From Staphylotrichum longicolle (Eukaryota; Ascomycota; Sordariomycetes; Sordariales; Chaetomiaceae): 64,000 nucleotides of DNA. Each line of letters starts with the position of its first letter. The stretch's first letter is position 1. The notes under the pieces were generated by a model that did not search any database, had not been told where the DNA came from, and was given only the letters and a program-made list of their open reading frames with translations. Of the stretch, positions 1 to 10,490 are shown piece by piece. The DNA lies in NCBI GenBank assembly GCA_019096155.1, contig JAHCVI010000001.1, positions 8,246,001-8,310,000 of the forward strand, read 5' to 3'. The position numbers and the translations under genes were made by a program.

Positions 1-666
1 AAGAAGCTGGATGAAGGCATCGGGCGGATCGCGGTGGTTAACGAGTCGAGCTCATCCACAGCTTCCCCGGCAGCGGCTCCTCCAAAGAAAAAGACCGTCA
101 GCTTCGCCGCGGAGTTGGATATTGCCCCCAACCCCGTGGTTCCACCAACTGCGGATACAAGACCCAAGGAACGCAAAATCGCACATGTTGGAGATATCAC
201 GGAGAAAACTGTGGAGCCAGAGATGCTCCAGGACCCCGAGGAACCGCCAAAGCGGGTGTCGAGGTTCAAGAAAGAGCGTGGTACCGCCCCATCTCCCTCG
301 CCGTCGCAGTCCGCTGGGCTACCTCCTGGTCCGCATCAGCTTCCCGCAAGCTTCAAGACAGCACAGGCTGCACCGCCGGCCGAGCCCACTCCACCGGAAC
401 ACCAGACCATGGCCCCCACGGTTGTCGAGCGGGCTGGCTCTGTCGATCCGACAGAACCGGATGAGATGGACGATACCCTGCTCTACCAAGCCGCGGCGGT
501 TGAGTACAACCGTTTGCGAAACCAGCTCATCCAGAAGCAAGGCGGCTTCGCGCAACAGGACGGGGCTCTGGACAGTGAGACGGGCCTCGTCCCCCTTGAC
601 GAGGAGCTCGGCGGGCCCCAGCGGATGAGCAAGTTCAAGGCCGCTCGGCTCGCCAAGCTGCAATAG
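1..666 (+). CDS. bud27: Bud27/URI1-like prefoldin-related protein, C-terminal part (cut by window edge)
   Basis: The frame is open from base 1 (K-K-L-D-E-G...) to the TAG at 664-666, so only the last 221 residues are inside the window and the start lies upstream. The segment has two copies of a short basic motif, R-V-S-R-F-K-K and R-M-S-K-F-K-A-A-R, the second ending the protein. Before the second copy is the stretch D-D-T-L-L-Y-Q-A-A-A-V-E-Y-N-R-L-R. That pattern is typical of the C-terminal DUF3835 region of fungal Bud27/URI proteins. The family acts as an unconventional prefoldin that binds RNA polymerase subunit Rpb5 and helps assemble the polymerases and supports TOR-linked translation. 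The prefoldin domain itself is not visible here, so assignment rests on the C-terminal motif only. Confidence 0.72.
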   Translation, partial: KKLDEGIGRIAVVNESSSSTASPAAAPPKKKTVSFAAELDIAPNPVVPPTADTRPKERKIAHVGDITEKTVEPEMLQDPEEPPKRVSRFKKERGTAPSPSPSQSAGLPPGPHQLPASFKTAQAAPPAEPTPPEHQTMAPTVVERAGSVDPTEPDEMDDTLLYQAAAVEYNRLRNQLIQKQGGFAQQDGALDSETGLVPLDEELGGPQRMSKFKAARLAKLQ

Positions 667-1264
667 TCCAAGCAAGCCTGCCTTGAGGCTGTCTCATAGT
701 CGATGTTGAATCGAGCTATAACGGCGTCTCCAACCTCAGCTCCTCCTATTTCCGTGATCAGTTGAATCACACCTCTCTCCGGCCTTTCTCTCTATCTCAT
801 TTCCTTTCATTCACGCCGATCGTGGTCCAGTACAATGACTCTCTCCAAAGCATCACCAAGTTGGTGGCAAAGACGACGGAACGCTTTAAATTGTCTGACA
901 ATTGGTGGTTTGCAGCTCCTCCATCTGCATTCGCATTACGAGCGGTTCCAAGACTAAAGCGGATGGGCTCTCTGACGCCTCGACCCTTGGCAAACTTACC
1001 CCGTGGTCCTGGCGATTCGTTTCACCCCTCACATGTTGACGTTTTTCGTGTGGTAGATGTAGGAGCAATAGCATTGTGCCTGTGTGTGTGCCCTTCCCTA
1101 TGTTATGTGTCATCAAGTTCGTACATGTCGTCGTGTCTTGTGTGTGTCGGCCCCATCCGTCGTCACCATAGGATCTGTACCCCGCTCAGCCAGGCCCGTT
1201 GAGAGGGAAGTATAGCCAATCCTCCGGCAACCACTCCTTCCAAACACAGAGACTGGTCTCAACT
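667..1264. other. Intergenic, convergent 3' ends
   Basis: About 600 bp between the Bud27-like gene and NudC, which converge. It should hold both 3' UTRs. T-rich and GT-rich stretches occur near 1080-1150. I see no supported gene. Confidence 0.5.
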
Positions 1265-1920
1265 CTAATTGATCTTGGCCTTGCTAAAGTCCATCTCGGG
1301 ATGCTGCTCCTGGAACTTCTTGAGGATGTCCATCTTCTTTTGCTCGTCGCTCGTGGGGAGGCCCATCTCCTTTTGCCGCTGGTCAAACATCATCTTCTCC
1401 ACCATGCTACGCGTCTCGCCGTCCAGGTCCGACAGCTTGCTGTTCTCGGGCACGATCTTGGTCACGTCGATCTTGGGCGCGTCCGTCACCACGTGCGGCC
1501 ACCACTCCATCTTGTTGGCCTTGTCGAGGTGGATCTCCACCACCTTGGTGTTGTTGGGCGCCGACGAGAGCGTCCACGTGCTGTCGTCGATGCGGATCGC
1601 GTGCGGGAGGGTGCCCTGGGGGAGGGGGAGAAAGGTTGAGTTAGGTGGGTGCCCGGAAGAAATTGAGGGGGAGAGAGAGGACAAAAGAGGGAAAGACAAA
1701 CCTTGAGGATAGGTTCTTGCCCCTTGATCCCGGCCGAGATGGACTCCTTTTTGATGTCGACGACCAGGTCGCGCCCCTTGAGGTTGCCGGGGACCGAGAT
1801 GGTGATGTCAACGTCGCCGATGGTTTGCGTCCACTTGTAGGGCAGAACGTCCTGCTCGGCTTGCTCTTTGGCGCGGGCCGCGGCCTCTTCGGCGGGGGAC
1901 AGCTCTGTCAGGGGAGCCAT
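1265..1920 (-). CDS. nudC: Nuclear movement protein NudC (CS domain)
   Basis: Two exons, 1920-1702 and 1615-1265, joined across an 86-bp intron (donor AAG|GTTTGT, acceptor CCCAG|GGC) give 189 residues, close to fungal NudC (about 200). The p23-like CS domain spans about residues 28-120 and includes Y-K-W-T-Q-T-I-G-D-V-D-I, V-P-G-N-L-K-G-R-D and, in exon 2, D-D-S-T-W-T-L. The C-terminal tail with Q-R-Q-K-E-M-G-L-P-T-S-D-E is the usual NudC signature. NudC is an Hsp90-linked co-chaperone that stabilises LIS1/NudF and thereby supports dynein-driven nuclear migration. It is transcribed divergently from tfb3 across a 558-bp gap. Both splice sites are in phase and the product is intact. Confidence 0.93.
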
Positions 1921-2478
1921 GTTAGTGTTTTCTGTCGGAGAAGTGTGCCGTGCTCCATTTCAGGGCTTTGCTCAGGCTGAGCTCAGGTGGGCGGCGCAAG
2001 TTGTATTCTGAGGGACAGGTGAGAGAGCTGAAATGAGAGTTTACCTTTGTCAGTCATCTTAGCTTCTAAGAAATGCGGCTCGAATCGAGTTCTTGACTTT
2101 GTCACGAGGTGTGTAACTTGGGATCGTAGTCGCGGTTCTTCGAAGACCATGGAAAGGGAGCTAACCTCGCAGAAGCTCCCGTCATGGTGGGGCACTCCCA
2201 GACCCCTCCACCCCGCAGTGACAGCCCCACCAACCGTAGCCTTGCATGCCCGACAGGGGTCCGTCAGTTCCGCTAAACTTCCAGTGGCTGGACTCGGCTG
2301 CTTGTCCCTGCCCGACAACAACCGCATCTTGCAGCAATCGGTGAGAAAGCTCGGGAGATTACAAATTCGATATTCAACGACTCAACGTTCACCGCGCCCG
2401 CGCCAATATTTAACGACGAGCAACCGCTACACTCTCCGAGACAAATCAATCACAACTCCCCCATAAACCACCCGCATC
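1921..2478. promoter_or_regulatory. Shared divergent promoter region of nudC and tfb3
   Basis: This 558-bp gap separates two divergent start codons, so it must carry both promoters. A short AT-rich run (ATATTTAAC) lies about 75 bp before the tfb3 start. Nothing else specific is recognisable. Confidence 0.45.
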
Positions 2479-3575
2479 ATGTCGCGAAAAGCGCCCGGCG
2501 GTGCGCGAGCCGCCGGCAACGGCGCCTCGGTCCTGCCCGCCATCAGCACCGAAGACATGTGCCTCGTCTGCAAGACCAGCCGCTACCTCAACAAGGACAT
2601 GGAGTTCCTCATCAACCCGGAATGCTACCACTCCATGTGCTCGAGCTGCGTCAACCGGCTCTTCAACGACGGGCCCAACCAGTGCCCCTACGCGGGCTGC
2701 CACCGCACCCTCCGCCGCAAGGGCTTCCGCTCCGCCTTCTTCGGCGACCTGTCGGTCGAGCGCGAGGTCGACATCCGCCGCCGCGTCGCCGCCGTCTTCA
2801 ACCAGGCCGAGGACGACTTCGAGACCCTCCGCGACTACAACAACTACCTGCAGATGGTCGAGGACCTGACCTTCGACCTGGTCTCGGGCGGCGACGCCCA
2901 GCGCCGCGCCGCCGAGGCCACCCTGCAGCAGTGGGAGGCCGAGCACAAGGCCGACATTGAGCGGAACCGCAAGGCGGGCAAGGAGGCCGACGAGCAGTCG
3001 CGGCGGCGGCTGGCCGCGGAGCGGGACGCCGCGCGGCAGAGGCGCGTCGAGGCGCTGCGCGAGGCCGAGGAGGAGAAGCGCGAGCGGGTTAGGAGCCGCG
3101 AGGCCGAGCTGGACAGCCTGGCCCAAGGCGAGGCGGGCAGCGGCGCGCAGCGGGTGCAGCTCAAGCGGCGCGGGCAGGCGGCCGCGCACCGGGCGGTCGA
3201 GGCGGCCGTCAGCACGGCCGTCAGCGCGGCCGACGTGGGGCGGCTGTCGATCCGCGGCCTCAAGGAGAAGAAGAAGGCGCCCGCGCCCGAGGGCCGTACG
3301 ATCCGTTTGGGGGCATGGACTTTGTGCCGAGCAGGTACAAGCTGCACCCTGGTCTTACGCATCCGGGTGTTGAAAAGTACAAGATCGACCCGCCGCACAT
3401 CACGGGAGGCTACAGCTTTGACGAGTACACGGCAAGGGCCATGTTTGAGGCGTTTGCGGGGCTCGGCGTCTTCATCGAGGACGAGAAGGAGGTGGGCATC
3501 GGGCTGTCAGCGGGCGAGGTGGCGACCATCAGCGCGGGGATTGCTGCCGTGGGCGACAAGATGGAGCTGGATTAA
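2479..3575 (+). CDS. tfb3: TFIIH/CAK subunit Tfb3 (MAT1-like RING protein), with a frame break
   Basis: The N-terminus has a C3HC4 RING finger (C-L-V-C at about residues 31-34, C-Y-H-S-M-C, C-S-S-C, C-P-Y-A-G-C-H) followed by the MAT1 central region (F-F-G-D-L-S-V-E-R-E-V-D-I) and a long Glu/Arg coiled coil. Tfb3/MAT1 assembles the CDK-activating kinase (Kin28/CDK7 and cyclin H) and anchors it to TFIIH. The first frame runs from 2479, but the conserved C-terminal block (G-P-Y-D-P-F-G-G-M, then P-S-R-Y, and residues to E-L-D at the TAA ending at 3575) is one frame over. The switch falls at about 3288-3296 in a GC-run (gagggccgtac). No intron fits. A single missing C restores one 365-residue frame. 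An essential gene is unlikely to be lost, so a sequence error is the first suspicion. Confidence 0.9.
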
Positions 3576-4197
3576 GCCAGGCGTGAGCATGGATGGTGTG
3601 TGGGTTTCGTTTTCTGTTGTTTTGGTTTATGCATAGCATTGGCGTTATTCAAGGAACACGGGAATCAGGACTGGAAAAGGGGCAATACCAGGGTTGTTGA
3701 CAGGCGAACTTGGCAAAACGGGCAGCCACACTGAGAGACTCAGACGGTTGTGGTGCTTCCATTCTTAATTGAGCGTTTCATGGACAGGCTGACAGAAGCC
3801 ATAAAGACCAAAATATTAGATTTACAACGAAGTTGGCTCGGCCAAGTCATAAAACTCTGCAGTCCATCCTATTCCTCCTAGTCTAGATCCCAGATACTGT
3901 GAACAAACACGCGGACGCCGGGCCCGGGTTGCGGGGCGAGTGATCAAGGCCTTGCAGCGGGTGTCCTTCGTGCTGGCCTGTCCAGTGGTTGGAGGAGTGC
4001 TGACTTCCACCCATGTGCCTTCAAACAGATAAACAAGAAATAGAAAGACAGTCCGAGAAGCCAAACCGATCGAACGCCACGCTAGATGCTGTGCCAAACG
4101 AATGCACACCGAGTCTCATCAGATCCCGACTGCCCCTCGTTCAGATACTCCTCCATCTGCCATCGAACCGATGTTTCTGAAGCCTGGATACACTGTC
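3576..4197. other. Intergenic, convergent 3' ends
   Basis: This 622-bp stretch lies between the ends of tfb3 and the AP180-like gene. It should contain both 3' UTRs. I see no supported gene or repeat. Confidence 0.5.
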
Positions 4198-6311
4198 CTA
4201 CTGCTGCCAAGGCGTCTGCTGTGCCGGTCGTGGGAAGACCTGGATCGTGTCCAGCTGGTCCAGCCCGCCCCCTATCGGCTGTTGGTTATGCTGCCAGCCC
4301 ATTCCCGTGCTGTGGTTGACAAAAGCGCCTTGCCGGAACGGGTTCGTGCTCCCGGTGGGCTGGGACAGAATGCCGCCAGCCGTAACCGGCCGTTGCGCTT
4401 GAGCCGGTTGGGCCGGTTGTGCAACCCCAAAGTTCTTTGCAAAAGGGTTAGTTCCCGTTTGCATCGGTTGCATGGGTGCAGGTGCCGCGGTGGGTTGCTG
4501 GGCAGGCTGAGGTTGGAACGGAGAATTCGATGCCGGTGTACCGAACGGCTGAGCTGCCTGGGGAGAGGAGCGGGCAAAGGGGTTGGTGGACTGGCTTGTG
4601 GCGGGGCGCTGCTGCGTGTTCGCCGGCGCGGGCGCAGGCGCAGGCGCAAAAGAAGCCCCGGTCTGCTGGTTCATGAGCATAGACTGGCGGAACGGGTTGG
4701 TGGTTTGTTGTGGAGCCTGGAGCCCCTGGAAGGCAGGCGTCGCGGTGCTTTGGAAGCTGGCAACGGAGTCTTGTGGGATTGATGAGAGAGAACTGGGTTG
4801 GAAGCTGGACTGCGGCTGAGCAGAGAAGCCCCCAAAGCCGGCGCCTGTAAAGGCCGGTTGTACCTGTTGAGGAGTCTGCTGGACAGGAGAGAAGGCAGGC
4901 TGGCTCTGCGGTTGGAAAGGAACACTGGCCGGGAACCCCGTGGGCTGGGAGACAAATCCAGTTTGGACCTGAGGTAGTTGCTGTGGCTGAAATGGTGCTG
5001 GGCCCCACGGCGACATGCCCATTTGCATCTGTGTCTGTGGTTGAGGCAGCTGCTGCTGCTGCGGTTGGGGCTGTGACTGTACGGCCATGGGCGTTTGGTT
5101 CTGCTCGATAGACTCGAAGAAGTCGATGAGGTCGGCATCTGGGCCTTTGGTGGGCTCTGTTTTGGCGGGTGGTGGTGGTTGGACTCCTGTTGTGTTTGAG
5201 CTCGAGGCGGGTTTCGCGAATTCAACCTTGACCGACTTGGAAGCCCCTGACGATCCGCCCTTGGATTTCTTTGCTTCCAGCTCAGCCAGATATTGTCTCC
5301 GGTGGATCTCAAAATCAGGATCCTTCAGGTACTCATCAAGCTGGCGTCCAAGATTTACGGGGGCGTGCTTCAACTTTGGGACTTCTACCCTTGTGTGGTG
5401 CTCGTATTGCCTTGCCACACTGAGATACTGCACCACATAGTCGGTCTGTCTTGTGAAGGTTCGGTAAATGTCCATGGCTCTTTCGGCGTCCGTCTTGGAC
5501 AATTCAAAGAAGCGGCCTACCACCTTAGTTAGTTCGAGAAGAGGCGGAGACTGCTGGAAAGAGTGCCTTACCGAGAATGTTGATCAGAGCCTGGTTCAAG
5601 GCCTGGAAGAGGGCCAGAAGATCTAGGACCAGCAACCTGAAGACAGTGATCGTGATCTCGTTCTCGGGCTCAGTCTCCATCACATCGCACTTGAGGAGTG
5701 CGGTCAGCTGGTGCTGGACGACCTCGGTCTCGCGCAGTAAGCCCTTGTCGACGGAGAGCTTCTCAAGGCGGGGTTCCTTGGCGCGCACCCAGTCAATCTT
5801 GGTCTCTCTGTACGCGCGGGCTCGCTCGGAGAGGTAGTTCGAGTAGTGGCGGATGTTTCGGCCCTGGGTTTGCGCTGCGGACTGCAAGTCAGCCAAAAAC
5901 AAGGCAACTACAGTTGAGATAGCCGAGGCTGCGACTCACCGTCAGAGAACACGCTGACGGCGAGTATGTTCTTGTGCTTAGCGAGGTAGGCCAGCGTCAC
6001 GTCTGGCGAACCCTCTCGCATCATCAGGTGGATGGTGATCAGGCTCTTGAATACGATGGTCCATGTCGAGTCGCGCAGGCGATACTGTAGCGCCCTGAAC
6101 ACCTCTCCGACGCCGGCCTCACCCGCGTGTGTTGCGACCAGAATATGCTCGATGTATTTCGTCTTTGGGGGCGCGGCCTGGATGCAGTTGTGTCTGTCAG
6201 CGACTGCCTCAACGAATGCGTGCTTCTGTCTACTATTGTGCTAAGAAGGAATGGGATCCCGACCTTGACCTTGGTCGCGCCCTTGACCGATTTCTCAAAC
6301 GAGCTCGCCAT
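4198..6311 (-). CDS. AP180/CALM-type clathrin adaptor (ANTH domain, NPF motifs)
   Basis: Four exons: 6311-6264, 6177-5940, 5874-5572 and 5516-4198, with introns of 86, 65 and 55 bp, giving 635 residues. The N-terminus M-A-S-S-F-E-K-S-V-K-G-A-T-K and the stretch K-Y-I-E-H-I-L-V-A-T-H are the start of an ANTH domain with its phosphoinositide-binding loop. The all-helical ANTH fold continues to about residue 280. The rest is low-complexity and Gln/Pro-rich, with four NPF tripeptides (twice N-P-F-R-Q, twice N-P-F-A) that bind EH-domain proteins, and an acidic D-L-I-D-F-F-E-S box. Yeast relatives Yap1801/1802 recruit clathrin and the SNARE Snc1 to endocytic sites. The acceptor of intron 2 is one of two close AGs. 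I chose the one giving D-A-Q-T-Q-G. Confidence 0.9.
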
Positions 6312-7781
6312 GACTGCCGAGTCGTTGGCAGGCAGAGGCCAGGCGGGAGGGGGGTTGGTGGTGCTGGCAAACTGGGGCCGTCGGGCTCTCGGAATCGCAG
6401 ATCGACTGGAGTTCGTCGGTCGACAGACACTGGACGCTAATTATCTCGCAGGCCACTCCAGGCTCGTTTTCCCTTTGATGAGGCGATGGTCTGGCAATGC
6501 GCGCAGGGAACGGGGAAGTGGCCGTGAGTGAGGTCGCGATTGGGCAGCGGGCGGTGTTGGACCGAACCTTGGTCGGCGTTGCAGCTGGGCCAGTCGCGCG
6601 CGGTCTGGCAAGTGATAGGCTCCGGGTCGGGAGGTGTCTGATCGGGCCAGATACAGAAGCCGCTGGAGTCGCCAAAATGCGCCGTTGCCCGCTCAAACAG
6701 GGGCTAAACCGGGAGCCCCATGTCAAAGGAAACTGCCGTGGGCAACACGACCGCACCGCCTTGGCATCCAGAGCAAGGGCGACGCGGGCCAAGGAGCGAG
6801 ATTCGACGAGGGGCAATTTCCTCCAGTTGCACAATTGCCATCTGCGCAGGGCATCCGAGACGTAAAACTCGATGTTGCTAGCTCATCAACTCCAACAAAC
6901 AACAACAGCTGCGCAGCTGCATGCACAGACTCGCGTCCGAACGCTCATTACATGGCACATTTATCCTCTCCGAGTAATTCAGAGGCTGTTACGGGGAATG
7001 GGCTCAGAAAGCTGCACGAGTATATCGTGAATTGCCAACATTCAAATTGAAGTTATTGAACTAGGTATCTGACAAGACAGGCGGATGCACCCTCGAGTGA
7101 CCATGGCACACAGAATACGTGGCTCAAATCCGGCTCAAGGTGTGCAACGCAGATGTGCAATCAAGGGGTCAGGGAGAGAGGTGTGACAACCACTTGGAAG
7201 TCAACCGGTCTCCCCCGCCCTACCGGCAGGACACGCCCACTTGGGGGTTGCCTACATGGCCCTTCTTTGCATTCAGTGTAATCAGAGATGCCATCATTGC
7301 GTCCGATGAGTAACAAGGTCGGTGTGCCGAACGCTTATTTCATGCTTACTCCTTCCATCACAGCCAAACCGCTTAAGCCCCGTGAGGGGAGAGCTTGGAA
7401 GTTTCAGAAGGAGGAAGTTTCATCATAAGAACACCTGGGCTTTCATCATCTGTCAACGTTGTTAGCCTGAAATCCTGTGCTGACCTGTCGAACGTGGTGG
7501 TTGCACTCACTTTGTTTTGAATGGAAGGGATGAAGAGAAAAGAGAAAAAAGTTTCAAAATCTTCTGCACGCAAATTGTTTTTGAAGGTCGCTGTTTGAGC
7601 GGTGGATCCACTCGAAAACCAGCTGGGACCAAACATCAACCGAGAAAGAGTGGGCCTGGTGAGTTCTCGACAGGGGTTGGTGTCGGGTGGGCGAGCTGCG
7701 TTCTCATCGCGACTTCCACATGCTGCCTCAAATCATGAGTGGTGTGAGTCTTTGTCTTCCCCAAATCTGACCAAAAATCGA
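6312..7781. promoter_or_regulatory. Long divergent promoter region
   Basis: This 1.47-kb stretch lies between the divergent AP180-like and mitochondrial AspRS genes. It presumably carries both promoters and 5' UTRs. Open frames here (for example 6295-6834 on the minus strand) have no recognisable protein character. I find no RNA gene. Confidence 0.4.
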
Positions 7782-10178
7782 ATGGCATTGCTCCGCCTCC
7801 CGCTTCAACGCCTTTGCGGCTTGAGGCAAGGAGAATTGAAATCTGTGCAAGCCGCTCTCCGCCCTCAATTGGTCCACATCCATCGTTTGCAGAGCTGCAG
7901 CACTCGTCTTACACACAGCGCTGCTCAGCCAAAAATCACTGAAAATGCGGGCATCGAGCAGCGGAAAGCAGTCGGCCAGCAACTGCGGGAAGAATGGTCC
8001 AGATACAGTAGGCATTTTTATTCTGTAGACGACATGTCTCAGCATTTGACTGACACAGCCGAGATGACTTTCCAAGGGCATCCAAAGCAGCCGACTTCAA
8101 GGAGGGACAGACAGTCACCGTCCACGGCTTCCTCGCCAGAAAACGAGTAAAGCACTCAAAGCTTGTGTTTGCAGACATTCAGATCGACAATGGGCCAGCG
8201 GTTCAAATCACTTCCAGTTTTCAGGACGTCGACACACCAGCCCATGCCACGAATCAGGCCCTGAGGGGCATCCCTCTGTACAGCCCCGTCTCTGTGACCG
8301 GGACGGTTGCGCAACTCTACAGCAATACACAATCTACAGACACGCAGCCAAGTCTGTCTTCAGCCTCCGGCAGTTTTCCCGATCAGGTCGTCCGGGTCGA
8401 TATGGACTTGGAAAGCATCCAGCCGCTCAACGTGTTTCCAAAGGACATCGTCGTTTCCAAAGACGTCCAGTTCCCTCCCTCGTCGCGCCACCTGCAAATC
8501 CGGTTTTCCGATGCCCTGCGCACCCGCCTCCTTGTTCGTCCACAGATTGCGTTCCAACTGAGAAAGTCTCTCAACGATCTTGCTTTCACCGAGGTTGAGA
8601 CGCCCATCCTGTTCAAGTCCACGCCTGAAGGAGCCAGAGAGTTTCTGGTCCCCACGCGACGCTCTGGCTTCGCATACGCTCTGCCGCAGAGCCCCCAGCA
8701 GTACAAGCAGATGCTCATGGCCAGCGGAATTCGGGGATATTATCAGTTTGCTCGCTGTTTTCGCGATGAAGATTTACGGGCGGACAGACAGCCCGAGTTC
8801 ACACAGGCACGGCAGTACCGAGTCGATACTTTGTTACCTAGGAACGATTGGCTGACAGTGCGTAGTTGGATTTGGAAATGTCGTTTGCTACCGGCGAGGA
8901 TGTCATGCGGACCGTCGAGACCATCGTTTCAGACTTGACCCGCTCATTGATTCCGACTCTGCGCGTAAAGAAGGGCGAAGATGTGTACCTGCCCAGGAAG
9001 AGTCTGGTATGAGGTTCCCCTGGGTTCCACACGATGACCTTCTGTTCTGACGAACCTGCAGAAACCCACGGACCAGGAAGATGCTTCCACGGGCTCACGT
9101 TACTTCAAGCCCCCTTTCCCCGTATGTCATACGAAGAAGCCATGACGAGGTTTGGTATCGACAAGCCGGACTTGCGGATACCGTTCGATAGTTAGCCGGT
9201 GGGTAGGAGCCAGCTAACTGTGACAGATCAAACGGGTCGACCACCTCCTACCACGGTCGTTTGTGTCCATGATCACCTATCTCGAGGACCCCGTTGTCGA
9301 AGCCTTTAGGTTCCGCCCCCGCCGAAGAAGGAAACCAGATTTCTACGGCCGAATTTCTTTGACGAGTTTTTGAAGACCATCCTCCAGCGCTCTCGCAGAA
9401 TCCAGACGGCGCGCCAGTTGCGCTTGTGGTGAACTCCTCAAAACCGCTCCGCGGCTTTCGCCTCTTGGTTCGAGGGCGTCGGTGCGTTAGAAAGCGGCGA
9501 GGCTGGTGTCGACTTGCCGAGCTGGAAGATGGGGATGTGCTTGTTTTGCAGGCCCGCGAAAACAAGCCATTCCAAGGCGGCTCAACTGCCCTCGGCACAT
9601 TTAGGGCCCAGTTGTACCAAGCCGCTGTGTCCAAGGGGCTGCTGCCGCGGGATCTGAGCTTCCAGTTCCTCTGGGTGAACAACTTTCCCATGTTCACCCC
9701 CGACAATGAGACGGATCCAGGACAGGGCGGCAGGGCGGGCTTCTCGGCCACACACCATCCATTTACCGCGCCGCTGACTGATGAAGACGTCGAATTGCTC
9801 GCGACAGACCCTCTCAAGGCGAGGGCTGACCACTACGATTTGGTCGTCAACGGCATCGAGTTGGGCGGCGGCAGTCGACGTATCCACGTGGCCAAGATGC
9901 AAGAGTACGTCATGAGGGAGATCCTCCAGATGACGGACAAGGGCGTGGCGCAATTCTCCCACCTGCTCGAGGCGCTCCGCGCTGGCTGCCCGCCCCACGC
10001 GGGTTTTGCCCTCGGGTTTGACCGTCTTGTCGCCGTGCTGACCTACACCGATTCGGTGCGCGACGTTATTGCGTTCCCCAAGTCGATGAAGGGCGAGGAT
10101 CTCACCGTCAAGAGCCCCGGGAAAATCACGAAGGAGCAGCTCGAGACCTACCACCTTGCTTTCCCCAGCAAGAAGTGA
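7782..10178 (+). CDS. msd1: Mitochondrial aspartyl-tRNA synthetase, frame-disrupted
   Basis: The product starts M-A-L-L-R-L-P-L-Q-R-L and has a long Arg-rich, acid-poor leader, as expected for mitochondrial import. Class II AspRS features follow: T-V-T-V-H-G-F-L (OB-fold), V-E-T-P-I-L-F-K-S-T-P-E-G-A-R-E-F (motif 1 region), F-R-D-E-D-L-R-A-D-R-Q-P-E-F (motif 2), the bacterial-type insertion, and G-F-A-L-G-F-D-R-L (motif 3). Working exons are 7782-8007, 8088-8806 and 8866-9006, then 9062 to about 9190, about 9227 onward, ending at 10178. Intron 8807-8865 would use a GC donor. From about 9110 to 9515 the family-like residues jump repeatedly between frames (near 9121, 9190, 9310, 9355, 9385, 9460 and 9513). 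From about 9513 the frame is clean to K-K-stop. As given, the sequence cannot encode the full enzyme. The cause is either assembly error or decay. Confidence 0.82.
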
Positions 10179-10490
10179 GAGCCGGCTTTCATGGCGTCTA
10201 CGCCGTGTATCATTACTTGTACATGTATGAATCTTGTATGTCACCACTACTGAGGTTTTGTTTGCTAGACCAGGGGTAGGATAGAAGAAGGGAAACAGTT
10301 AAAGACGGATAAGCATTGTTTTTGTTTGTTTCTACTGTACACTATGTTCTCTCGGCCCGATTCTTCATACAAAGCCATCTCCCCCCGAAATGCGTCCCCT
10401 TCAAGCCAAGCCGGCGATTCCCATACCGTCTCTTGGGGTTATGAACAAATATGATACAAAACAGCCAACCAAGAACCACCCTGCAACAAT
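10179..10490. other. Intergenic, convergent 3' ends
   Basis: A 312-bp gap between the AspRS gene and the GPI-anchored protein gene. T-rich around 10305-10330. Nothing else is seen. Confidence 0.45.
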
